A stretch of 13,532 nt of DNA from an uncultured Eubacteriales bacterium (GCA_905206455.1 CAJLHL010000065.1:1-13532); one strand, 5' to 3'; counted from the first letter of the stretch, positions 7,028 to 13,298 are shown. A program made the numbers and translations. Notes: a model not told the origin generated them from the sequence alone.

Positions 7028-7059
7028 CACCGGAGTCGAATCAGACTCCGGTGTTTTTT
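7028..7059 (+). terminator. Strong Rho-independent terminator after etfA
   Basis: Perfect 10-bp stem CACCGGAGTC (7028-7037) with GACTCCGGTG (7044-7053), 6-nt loop GAATCA, then six T. It ends the dehydrogenase/etfA transcript about 20 nt past the stop. Confidence 0.95.
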
Positions 7060-7075
7060 ATCGTCTCGGTTTGAT

Positions 7076-7291
7076 TTGGGGGAAGCGGCGAAACCTGTAA
7101 ATCCTGCAGTTGTTTCTGCTTTTTCTCCTGTAAAAAAGTGGGTTTTATTTGTCTTTCTTCTCATTTTACAGTTGTTCGGCGGATGGATCATTGGTAAGAT
7201 AGAATCGTCGAAAAACAGCGTTCGGACAGAAAGCGGCCTGCAGGTCGCTGTAGCAGGCGGACAGGAGCCGGTGTCTGCGAGTCTTGGATGA
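7076..7291 (+). CDS. Doubtful small single-membrane-helix reading frame (or gene remnant)
   Basis: Between the etfA terminator and alr, one open frame ends at TGA 7289-7291 and encodes a convincing membrane helix: KKWVLFVFLLILQLFGGWII (about codons 7133-7192), then GKIESSKNS and a polar tail. The only upstream start within the intergenic part is TTG 7076, which has no ribosome site. The frame runs further back into etfA as a shadow. It may be an unrecognised small membrane protein, a decayed gene, or chance in a T-rich promoter region. No family was recognised. Confidence 0.2.
   Translation: MGEAAKPVNPAVVSAFSPVKKWVLFVFLLILQLFGGWIIGKIESSKNSVRTESGLQVAVAGGQEPVSASLG
7172..7200 (+). promoter_or_regulatory. 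Possible promoter for alanine racemase
   Basis: TTGTTC (7172-7177), 17-bp spacer, TAAGAT (7195-7200) with a TG one base upstream of the -10, an extended -10 pattern. Both hexamers are imperfect. It follows the etfA terminator and precedes alr by about 130 nt, and it overlaps the doubtful membrane reading frame. Confidence 0.25.
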
Positions 7292-7330
7292 AGCCGGCTA
7301 TGAGAGGTATAACGTCAGAAAAGAGGATGG

Positions 7331-8512
7331 ATGAGTTACAGTGATGAGATGAAGACAGAGGCGAAATGGGCGGAAATCGATTTGGACGCTCTGTCTTATA
7401 ATATGAAAAATATACGGGAAAAAGTGGGAGCGGACGTTCAGATCTGCGCTGTAGTTAAGGCAAATGCATACGGTCATTCTGCAGAGGACGTGATCGGGAC
7501 GCTGAAGGAGGCGGGCGCCGATCAGTTCGCGGTATCAAGCCTGGATGAAGCATTGGAGCTGCGTCAGTATGAACCGGACAGAGATATTCTCGTTTTGGGA
7601 AACATTCCCTACGGCACGGAGGAATTGTCAGTAGCGGCGGATCTGCAGCATGCGGTGACCTCTTGCGAAAAGGCCCGCCTTCTGTCGGATGCCGCGGGAA
7701 GAACAGGCAGGACTGCCCGGATTCATATCAAAGTCGATACGGGAATGACGCGAATCGGATTTTCTGCTGACGACCGGGGAGCGGAGGAAGTGGAAAAGAT
7801 CGCGTCACTTCCCGATGTGCGGATCGAAGGGCTGTTTACTCATTTCGCCACGGCGGATGAAAGAGATAAGACGCGGGCTCTGAATCAGCACCGGCGCTAT
7901 CTCGAATTTGCAGACAAGCTTCGTGCGCGGGGAATACAGATAAAACAGAAACACGCGGCCAACAGTGCGGCTATTATGGAAATGCCGGACACTTATCATG
8001 ATATGGTGCGTCCGGGGATTATCCTCTACGGCATTTATCCTTCGAGAGAGGTGGATCGGAAACAGCTGAAAATTCGTCCTGTGATGTCTTTTAAGACCAG
8101 AATCGTCCATGTGAAGACGGTGAAGGAAGCGTGTGAGATCAGTTACGGCGGACGCTACACCTCTGCGCCGGGAGATCAGATCGGCACCATCGCCGTGGGC
8201 TATGCCGACGGATATACCAGAGCGCAGAGCGGACGCGCGGAAGTGCTCTTTCGGGGAAAGCGGGTGAGAGTGCTCGGCAGTATCTGCATGGATCAGTGTA
8301 TGATCGATCTCAACGGTTTTGAAAATGTCGAAATCGGAGAAGAAGTCGTCCTTTTCGGCCGCCAGGGCGGGGAATTTATCTCTGCCGACGAGGTGGGAGA
8401 CAGATACCGCACCATCGGATATGAGGTGGTCTGTGCCGTAAACCGGCGTGTTCCCCGTTTTTTTGTGCGCGGCGGACAGGTGGTAAATAAAAGAAACTAT
8501 CTGGAAAAATAA
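7331..8512 (+). CDS. alr: Alanine racemase (PLP-dependent)
   Basis: 393 residues, a usual length for the family. The N-terminal TIM barrel begins KWAEIDLDALSYNMKNIRE. The PLP lysine is K43 in CAVVKANAYGHSAEDV. A mid-barrel HIKVDTGMTRIGF block follows, then HAANSAAIMEMP and RPGIILYGIYPS. The second catalytic base is Y272 in EISYGGRYTSAPGDQIGTIAVGYADGY, and the C-terminal beta domain has LGSICMDQCMIDL. It interconverts L- and D-alanine, supplying D-Ala for peptidoglycan; alanine racemases can also affect spore germination. The ATG at 7331 follows GAGG (7323-7326) at a short distance; in-frame ATG 7349 is a possible alternative. It appears monocistronic. A long minus-strand frame opposite (7805-8524) is a shadow. 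Confidence 0.96.
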   Translation: MSYSDEMKTEAKWAEIDLDALSYNMKNIREKVGADVQICAVVKANAYGHSAEDVIGTLKEAGADQFAVSSLDEALELRQYEPDRDILVLGNIPYGTEELSVAADLQHAVTSCEKARLLSDAAGRTGRTARIHIKVDTGMTRIGFSADDRGAEEVEKIASLPDVRIEGLFTHFATADERDKTRALNQHRRYLEFADKLRARGIQIKQKHAANSAAIMEMPDTYHDMVRPGIILYGIYPSREVDRKQLKIRPVMSFKTRIVHVKTVKEACEISYGGRYTSAPGDQIGTIAVGYADGYTRAQSGRAEVLFRGKRVRVLGSICMDQCMIDLNGFENVEIGEEVVLFGRQGGEFISADEVGDRYRTIGYEVVCAVNRRVPRFFVRGGQVVNKRNYLEK

Positions 8513-8513
8513 T

Positions 8514-8544
8514 ACGCCGTCCAATTTGGTCTGATTGGATGCGT
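8514..8544 (+). terminator. Weak hairpin after alr
   Basis: TCCAAT (8520-8525) pairs with ATTGGA (8534-8539), and ACGC (8514-8517) with GCGT (8541-8544) across small bulges; only TTTAG follows. It starts right after the alr stop, so it may end the transcript, but the U-run is poor. Confidence 0.35.
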
Positions 8545-8565
8545 TTAGAAATATTTTGTACTAAT

Positions 8566-8593
8566 TTGTCTATTTGTATAGAAAAATTATACA
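8566..8593 (+). promoter_or_regulatory. Possible upstream promoter overlapped by a palindrome
   Basis: TTGTCT (8566-8571), 16-bp spacer, TATACA (8588-8593). The -10 forms the right arm of the perfect inverted repeat TTTGTATA (8573-8580) / TATACAAA (8588-8595), which would suit repressor control. A second palindrome, CGTATA-A-TATACG (8610-8622), contains another TATAAT (8612-8617). Confidence 0.35.
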
Positions 8594-8652
8594 AAAAAGG
8601 ATAATTCGTCGTATAATATACGGAAGAAATGGCTATTTGATTAAATTATTTC

Positions 8653-8681
8653 TGGACATTAGAAGATCAGGGTGATATAAT
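8653..8681 (+). promoter_or_regulatory. Promoter of the lytic transglycosylase gene
   Basis: TGGACA (8653-8658), 17-bp spacer, TATAAT (8676-8681): five of six and six of six matches to the sigma-A consensus. The predicted start of transcription is near 8688, about 40 nt before the ATG at 8730. Confidence 0.65.
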
Positions 8682-8729
8682 CTGCTCGTACGTTAAAACA
8701 ACATACGTTCCGCAGAGAGGAAGAAAGAT

Positions 8730-10076
8730 ATGGCAAAGAAGCTTTTATCTGTGTGGCTTTCATTGACGATCTTAATTTTCTCTTCAATTTCTATTTATGC
8801 GGATGAAGTCATTCAGGGTGATTTTTTTCTGAAAAACATTGTCATTAACGGGGAAAACATAGTCAACTATGAACTTAGTAATCCATTTCTCATGCACAAT
8901 GACCGCCTTTACGTTCCGATGGATTCAGAAATCGGAAAGATTATGGGGTTTGAGGCGGAAATGGACAACGAAAGCCGCACACTGAAAATTTTGAAGACGA
9001 ATCCTGTACAGAAGAACCTTACCGAAAGGGGAGTGAAAAACAATCTGGAGAAGGTTCCGGCAGCCGTCCGTACGGACATCAGCGTTGTCGTGTATCAGGA
9101 CGCTCAAAACGGGGATGCAAGCTTGACGAATGAACAGGCAAATGTAACAGGGGAAAATACGAATGCAGTGATTCTGAATGCTGTATTTGAAGTCAGCAGC
9201 GCGATGAATTTCGATGCTGCCGATGAGGCCGCCGAGGTTTACAGTGGAGAACTGTCAGAGACAGAGGACGGCACCGTCGGCAGCGGCAGCAGTGAAGCTG
9301 TCGTGACGTCCGGGCCGAACGCCCGGGAGATGTCAGACGAAGTTCCGGCTGCGGAAGGAGCCGATAAAACGGCGGACGGCGAGACATCAGAAGCAGAGGA
9401 TTCAAAAATCGGGATTCCGAAGCTCACTGCATCTCAGATCGATCTCATGGAGCAACCTGTACTGGTAAAGAATACAATAGTGTATGTTCCGCTAAACGCA
9501 ATCGTTTCTTATGAACCGTTCGGATGGTCGTCGTATTACGAAAGCTATTCGGGCGTGTATATCAGTACTGATGATGAAATAGACGCCGCGTCCTATTTCA
9601 AAGCAGCCGATTCCAATTCCATCAAGGGTCGCGCTGCCTATATCGTGCACATCAATCCGAATGTGCCGATGAACGAAGCCGCAAATATGGTCCGCTACTT
9701 TGATGCTTACGGCAAAATCTACAGCGTGGATCCTAAACTGCTGATGGCTGTCGCTCAGTGCGAGAGCACATTTTATACGGGAATCCTGAATTCTCATAAT
9801 TGCGCCGGACTGATGCAGATCAAACTTTCTACGGGAGAGAGCTATGGTTTTTCTAAAGCTCAGCTGCTGCAGATGAAGCCGAATATACAGATGGGAGCGA
9901 TATATCTCGGCCAGGCGCTGACCACCTTCGGTCAGGACAGAGTCAAAGCTCTGTCTTCTTATAACTGGGGAATCGGCAGCGTCAAAAAAGGATCGTACAA
10001 TACGAAGTACGCGACAAAAGTGCTTTCCAAGTACGACAGAATTAATTCGTTTCTGACATCGGAAGGATATCTTTAA
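8730..10076 (+). CDS. Exported lytic transglycosylase (SLT domain) with split stalk-like domain
   Basis: 448 residues with a GAGAGGAAG ribosome site at 8715-8723. Residues 1-24 form a signal peptide (hydrophobic LSVWLSLTILIFSSISIYA, likely cut before D25). Residues 32-88 resemble a copper-amine-oxidase-N/stalk repeat (VINGENI, LYVPMDSEIGKIMGFEAEMD, TLKIL). A second half-repeat follows at 243-279 (PVLVKNTIVYVPLNAI, GVYIS). Between them lies a Glu/Ala/Ser-rich linker (about 100-230). The catalytic SLT domain is 320-440: LMAVAQCESTF with catalytic E345, NCAGLMQIKLSTGESYG and SYNWGIGSV. It would cleave peptidoglycan glycan strands outside the membrane, in remodelling, growth or sporulation; which one is not shown. 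It has its own promoter and no partner gene next to it. Confidence 0.88.
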   Translation: MAKKLLSVWLSLTILIFSSISIYADEVIQGDFFLKNIVINGENIVNYELSNPFLMHNDRLYVPMDSEIGKIMGFEAEMDNESRTLKILKTNPVQKNLTERGVKNNLEKVPAAVRTDISVVVYQDAQNGDASLTNEQANVTGENTNAVILNAVFEVSSAMNFDAADEAAEVYSGELSETEDGTVGSGSSEAVVTSGPNAREMSDEVPAAEGADKTADGETSEAEDSKIGIPKLTASQIDLMEQPVLVKNTIVYVPLNAIVSYEPFGWSSYYESYSGVYISTDDEIDAASYFKAADSNSIKGRAAYIVHINPNVPMNEAANMVRYFDAYGKIYSVDPKLLMAVAQCESTFYTGILNSHNCAGLMQIKLSTGESYGFSKAQLLQMKPNIQMGAIYLGQALTTFGQDRVKALSSYNWGIGSVKKGSYNTKYATKVLSKYDRINSFLTSEGYL

Positions 10077-10277
10077 ACGGAAAAGCGATGCGCCAAGGCG
10101 CGCCGCAGCCGAAACGCGATTTCGGCCTGCAGAGGGGAACTCCCGTCTGCAGCAGGGGGATTCCGCTGTCCCTGCCGGGGACGAAACGAAAAATGACAAT
10201 TTTATGAATGATATAAAGCAAGACCGCAGACTGGAAGCAAAGACCGTCTGCAAATTTATTGGCAATAAATAGAAATG
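10077..10277. other. Gene-less, hairpin-rich interval downstream of the transglycosylase
   Basis: No gene was recognised. A chain of inverted repeats occupies 10090-10182: GCGCC/GGCGC (10090-10101), GCCGAAA/TTTCGGC (10108-10126), CTGCAGA/TCTGCAG (10127-10152) enclosing GGG/CCC, then CAGGG/CCCTG (10153-10174) or the alternative GTCCC/GGGAC (10168-10182). A further pair, GCAGAC/GTCTGC, is at 10226-10251. None has a T-run. It may be a structured 3' untranslated region or an independent RNA. Confidence 0.5.
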
Positions 10278-10327
10278 AAAAGAACGAACCGCTTTCTTCT
10301 TTACGGAAAGCGGTTCGTTCTTTTTTT
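10278..10327. terminator. Bidirectional Rho-independent terminator between convergent genes
   Basis: Perfect 15-bp stem: the arm at 10282-10296 (GAACGAACCGCTTTC) pairs with 10306-10320, with a 9-nt loop. It is flanked by AAAA (10278-10281) on the left and seven T on the right, so it can terminate transcripts from the transglycosylase (plus) and from the SDR gene (minus). Confidence 0.93.
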
Positions 10328-10375
10328 GAACGTTTCAAACATCTGCGGGGGATGTGGAGCGAAGGGCCAGTTAGC

Positions 10376-10397
10376 CTGAAAATCCACGGATTTTCAG
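10376..10397. repeat. Perfect 10-bp inverted repeat just past the SDR stop codon
   Basis: CTGAAAATCC (10376-10385), AC, GGATTTTCAG (10388-10397). It lies 4 nt beyond the stop of the minus-strand SDR gene. It has no T-run, so it is not a classical terminator; it could be a 3' stabilising hairpin or a protein site. Confidence 0.55.
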
Positions 10398-10401
10398 AAT
10401 T

Positions 10402-11160
10402 TTACGGTCTCAGGCTTCCGCCTCCCTGTACGGAAATCGTCTCTCCCGTGATGAAAGATGCGTCTTCCGAAGCCAGAAAGACGCAGACACGGCCCACGTC
10501 GCCTTCCGGATCGGCGAAGCGGCGCATCGGAACCCCCTGCAGCGTCTTTTCATAGATCTCCGGATAATCTTCTTTCCACTGTGCCAGGCTTTCGGTCATA
10601 GCCAACGGGCATACCACGTTGACATTGATGCCGTACTGTCCCCATTCGTTGGCTGCAACTCTGGTCATGCCGCGGATCCCTTCTTTGGCCGCAGCGTAGG
10701 AGGACTGTCCCAGTCTGCCGTTGAGACCGGCGCCGGACGCGAAGTTGATGATGACTCCCTTCGTCTCCTTCAGATGAGGGAAGCATGCTTTCATATAGAA
10801 GAACGTGGCGTAAAGACCGGAATTGATCGCCAGATCAAAATCTTTTTTGGTATGTTCCTCCAGCATCAGACCGGATTTGGAGGCCTGCGCATTGTTGATC
10901 AGCACGTCGATGCGGCCGTACTTTTCGATAGTCTGTGCGACCACACTGTTTACCGCGTCTTCTTCCGCTCCATCGGCGGTAAAATAGATCACCTGAGCGC
11001 CGAGGGCTTCCAGCTCAGCTTTTGCTTTTTCCAGCGTAGCGGCGGTACGTCCCGTGATGACGAGATTCGCACCTTCTTTCGCGAATGCTTTTGCAATTCC
11101 AAAGCCCAGGCCCTTGCCGCCTCCGGTGATAATTACGGTTTTTCCTGTCATGTCTGCCAT
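10402..11160 (-). CDS. Short-chain dehydrogenase/reductase (SDR), NAD(P)-dependent
   Basis: 252 residues, start ATG at 11160 (minus). That ATG has an AGGGAG site 7 nt upstream, and extending to an earlier ATG would read through the promoter. It is a classical SDR: cofactor motif TGGGKGLG (12-19), LINNAQ (87-92, with Gln where NNAG is usual), N113, catalytic S142 (NFASGAG), Y155 and K159 in YAAAK, and CP-AMT after beta-6. The C terminus ITGETISVQGGG matches the enoyl/3-oxoacyl-reductase-like subgroup. It would reduce or oxidise a carbonyl/alcohol; the substrate is unknown. It stands alone, convergent to the transglycosylase and divergent from terD. A near-consensus promoter with two matching palindromes suggests dedicated control. 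Confidence 0.9.
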   Translation of the reverse strand: MADMTGKTVIITGGGKGLGFGIAKAFAKEGANLVITGRTAATLEKAKAELEALGAQVIYFTADGAEEDAVNSVVAQTIEKYGRIDVLINNAQASKSGLMLEEHTKKDFDLAINSGLYATFFYMKACFPHLKETKGVIINFASGAGLNGRLGQSSYAAAKEGIRGMTRVAANEWGQYGINVNVVCPLAMTESLAQWKEDYPEIYEKTLQGVPMRRFADPEGDVGRVCVFLASEDASFITGETISVQGGGSLRP

Positions 11161-11198
11161 ATGAGTTCTCCCTTCATTATTGTCGGTAAAAAATAATA

Positions 11199-11212
11199 GA
11201 GTAAGTATACTC
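11199..11212. promoter_or_regulatory. Operator-like palindrome 1 on the SDR promoter
   Basis: GAGTA-AGTA-TACTC (11199-11212), a perfect 5+5 inverted repeat that covers the -10 of the SDR promoter. It shares the core GTAAGTATAC with the second site 53 bp away. Confidence 0.5.
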
Positions 11213-11232
11213 ATATACATTGCTGATGTCAA
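11204..11232 (-). promoter_or_regulatory. Sigma-A promoter of the SDR gene
   Basis: Read on the minus strand: TTGACA (11227-11232, perfect), 17-bp spacer, TATACT (11204-11209). Transcription should start near 11197, about 37 nt before the ATG at 11160. Confidence 0.8.
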
Positions 11233-11252
11233 TTAAGAACGGTGTCGAAAAT

Positions 11253-11264
11253 TGTAAGTATACA
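11253..11264. promoter_or_regulatory. Operator-like palindrome 2 upstream of the SDR promoter
   Basis: TGTA-AGTA-TACA (11253-11264), the same core GTAAGTATAC as the site on the -10. It is centred about 60 bp upstream of the predicted transcription start. A TGTCGAA (11243-11249), identical to the Spo0A-box core, lies between the two sites; a 7-mer like this is expected once or twice by chance in this window. Confidence 0.45.
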
Positions 11265-11512
11265 GTATTAATTTTCTGCCATCTCCGGGGCTAAGGTCTT
11301 TCAATCGGGGAAAGCTTACGTTAGGAAGCCGATACGGTGTGCGGCGCAGCGGGCGGGACTTTCATTTGCCGAAACCGGCCGGTAGAACAGAGCGGCGGTA
11401 TTCACCGGCGCTCTGCCGAGGAGATTTTTGCGTTTCCGATCAAACTGACTTTGCAGAAAACGGTTCTGATTAGAGAAAATAAGGGGGTTCAACATGAATT
11501 TGATTTACAAGA
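11265..11512. other. Gene-less interval between the SDR promoter and terD
   Basis: No gene was recognised. It contains a stable hairpin, CAGAGCG (11388-11394) with CGCTCTG (11409-11415) and an inner GGT/ACC pair, plus several GC-rich self-complementary stretches (11371-11382). Near its end is a mini reading frame of nine codons (11494-11523, MNLIYKIDN) with a GGGGG ribosome site, which could be a leader peptide for terD but is too short to support. Confidence 0.4.
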
Positions 11513-11540
11513 TTGATAATTGAATCAAAAATGGTAAAAT
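11513..11540 (+). promoter_or_regulatory. Possible promoter of the TerD gene
   Basis: TTGATA (11513-11518), 16-bp spacer, TAAAAT (11535-11540), each five of six to consensus. The predicted start falls at about 11547, on the AGGAGG site, giving an unusually short leader. The real start may therefore lie upstream. Confidence 0.4.
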
Positions 11541-11561
11541 AAATACAGGAGGTATTTGGCT

Positions 11562-12197
11562 ATGAAAAAAGAGACACTCGTACTGGAATCTTCAATCGTG
11601 GTTCCTGTCAAGAAGAGAGACACGACCCTTACGGTCAAGCTGGGATGGGATGCCAAGAGCGGTACTCCAAAAGAGAAGATCAAGGGCGTGGTGGAAGGGA
11701 TGGTTCTGGGAATTTCCGACAACAGCTATGATCTGAATCTTGCGGCTGTCGTGGAATATGACGGTGGCAAAAAGCCGGAACTCGTGTTTCACGGTCAGAG
11801 GAGCAGAGCGGACAGTACGGGCAGTATCGTTCTGAAAAAGGACAGCCGTACCGGTATCGGGGCAGGAAGTGACGAGACCATGGTCATCCATCTGGGAAAG
11901 ATTCCAGAGGATGTGAGAAGGGTGATTTTGTTTATGAATATCGCAGGTGCACATTCTGCCGATAAGAATTTATATGATGTGCAGAATGTATTTGTCCAGA
12001 TTGAGGATGAGGAGTCCTGTAAAGTTCTGTACAGGGAAGAAGAAGCTTTCACAAATGAGTATGCGAAGGATTACTGCAGCTATACTTTTGCGGAGCTGTG
12101 GAACGAAAAAAGCGGCTGGATGCTGCGCGGTGCGTCCCGTTATTCCTGTGAGGACAATGAGTTGGATACGCTTGACGCACTGATAAAACAGAGTTAG
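11562..12197 (+). CDS. TerD-family (tellurium-resistance/stress) protein
   Basis: 211 residues from ATG 11562, which is 9 nt after AGGAGG (11547-11552); an in-frame TTG at 11556 is too close to the site. Features of the TerD fold: LTVKLGWDAKSG (23-34), ISDNSYDLNLAAVVEYDG (51-68), VFHGQRSRADSTGSIV, RTGIGAGSDETMVIHLGKIPEDV (96-118), VILFMNI, then a C-terminal ELWNEKSGWMLRGASR. TerD proteins bind Ca2+ and are linked to envelope stress and tellurite or phage resistance. The usual FDLD calcium segment reads YDLN (56-59), so one acidic ligand is replaced by Asn. It stands alone, without the terC/terZ/tellurite cluster. A possible terminator is at 12327-12351. Confidence 0.85.
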   Translation: MKKETLVLESSIVVPVKKRDTTLTVKLGWDAKSGTPKEKIKGVVEGMVLGISDNSYDLNLAAVVEYDGGKKPELVFHGQRSRADSTGSIVLKKDSRTGIGAGSDETMVIHLGKIPEDVRRVILFMNIAGAHSADKNLYDVQNVFVQIEDEESCKVLYREEEAFTNEYAKDYCSYTFAELWNEKSGWMLRGASRYSCEDNELDTLDALIKQS

Positions 12198-12326
12198 AAT
12201 AGAAAAGGCAAGGGGCCGGATGCTGAACCGGTTCCGGTCGGAGCAGGCGGAATCGTCTGCCGGTGAGAGAAATGAATTTATGGGAGGGTGTCCCGAAAAG
12301 TTTTCTGTATTTGCAGGTGATATCGC

Positions 12327-12351
12327 AAAACGGCAAAGTTGACCGTTTTTT
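12327..12351 (+). terminator. Possible terminator downstream of terD
   Basis: AAAACGG (12327-12333) with CCGTTTT (12343-12349), 9-nt loop, in a run of six T. The stem is AT-rich and about 130 nt beyond the terD stop, so it is moderately convincing. Confidence 0.5.
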
Positions 12352-12450
12352 GATGTGGTGTAAAGCAGATTTCGGGGGATCCTCTTTTTGTATTCTGCCG
12401 CGATAACGCAGGCACTTTTGAGGACAGGAAGAGGTCAGCCGTTTTAAGAA

Positions 12451-12490
12451 GGCGCGCAGGACAAGTCCCGCGAGTTCTGCTGCGTTTTTT
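12451..12490 (+). terminator. Hairpin with T-run immediately upstream of the HAD gene
   Basis: GCGCAG/CGCAG (12454-12459) can pair with CTGCG (12480-12484) followed by six T (12485-12490). Alternatively CGCG-CA-GGAC (12453-12462) pairs with GTCC-CGCG (12465-12472). The two folds exclude each other, which would fit a terminator or an attenuator just before the HAD ribosome site. Confidence 0.35.
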
Positions 12491-12506
12491 GAAAGGACAG
12501 AGAAAA

Positions 12507-13298
12507 GTGATAAAATTGATAGCGCTGGATTTGGACGATACACTTCTCATGCCGGACGGTACGATTCCGGAGGGTGTGGCTGAAACTCTGCGGGAAGCGG
12601 AGAGACGAGGCGTCGGAATCGTCATAGCCACCGGACGGAGTTATCCGTCGGCGAAAATTTATGCCGGGATACTGGGATCTGAATGTCCCGTGATCTGTTA
12701 CAATGGAGCGGTGATTCGCCGGGCAGGACAGCCGCCGCTGTACTCTGCGAGTCTGAGCGTTGGACTGATGAAAAGGATCGCGTTTTTTTGTAGGGAGCGG
12801 GGACTCTATCTTCAGATGTACGATGAGGATCATATCGTAGTGGATAAAATCTGCGAATCCACACTGATCGATCCGGATTCTAAAGTGACAGGAATACGGG
12901 AAATCGGTGATCTCACAAAGGCTGAACTGCGCCCGTCACCGAAGATGATGATTCTCGATGACCCGAAAAGAATTCCTGCCATCCGCAGAGATTTAGAAAC
13001 GCTGCTGGGGGATCAGCTCTATATGGCCAAATCGAAAGAATATCTGTTGGAAATGATGCCGAAGGATGTTTCAAAACAGAAGGCATTAATTCGTTTTGCG
13101 CAGAGTCTGGAGATCCGCAGGGAGGAGGTCATGGCCTGCGGCGACAATACCAACGATATCGAAATGCTGGAATGGGCGGGGCTGGGCGTAGCCGTGGCCA
13201 ACGCGGTGCCGGAGCTGAAAAACGGGGCGGATTATGTGGCGGAAGCGCGGCGGTCTTTCGGCGTGGCGGAAGCGGTAAAGAAATTTGTTCTGGCGTAA
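12507..13298 (+). CDS. Cof-type HAD-superfamily phosphatase
   Basis: 263 residues. GTG at 12507 is preferred over the in-frame TTG at 12489: it has AGGA 9 nt upstream, and the product then begins MIKLIALDLDDTLL as the family does. HAD motif I is D8-L-D10-D-T with nucleophile D8. Motif II is IVIATGRSYPSA. The cap (type IIB) runs about 85-185, and the metal site is GDNTNDIEM (G212, D213, N216, D217) followed by LGVAVANAVPELK. Members dephosphorylate sugar phosphates, flavin or pyridoxal phosphates and other small molecules in the cytosol; the substrate cannot be predicted. It is followed 43 nt later by the HD-domain gene, possibly in one operon. Confidence 0.92.
   Translation: MIKLIALDLDDTLLMPDGTIPEGVAETLREAERRGVGIVIATGRSYPSAKIYAGILGSECPVICYNGAVIRRAGQPPLYSASLSVGLMKRIAFFCRERGLYLQMYDEDHIVVDKICESTLIDPDSKVTGIREIGDLTKAELRPSPKMMILDDPKRIPAIRRDLETLLGDQLYMAKSKEYLLEMMPKDVSKQKALIRFAQSLEIRREEVMACGDNTNDIEMLEWAGLGVAVANAVPELKNGADYVAEARRSFGVAEAVKKFVLA

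Larger units (their letters stand above)
12198..12506. other. Gene-less interval between terD and the HAD gene
   Basis: No gene was recognised. It contains the possible terminator at 12327-12351 and a second hairpin/T-run at 12451-12490 just before the HAD start. A TTGACC (12339-12344) with TAAAGC 16 bp on is a weak promoter candidate but overlaps the hairpin. Confidence 0.4.

Noticed and set aside
7805..8524. 239-codon minus-strand open frame opposite alr
   Set aside because: Low-complexity His/Arg/Ser-rich translation with no recognisable motif, entirely covered by a clear alanine racemase.
10226..10251. Signal-recognition-particle-like GGAAG...AGACC motif within the hairpin region
   Set aside because: The GGAAGCAAAGACC segment lacks the paired GGTC/AGCAGCC arrangement of the SRP RNA domain IV; the similarity is superficial.
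9492..10265. 257-codon minus-strand frame opposite the end of the transglycosylase
   Set aside because: It overlaps the catalytic SLT domain in antisense and crosses the hairpin region; no protein features.
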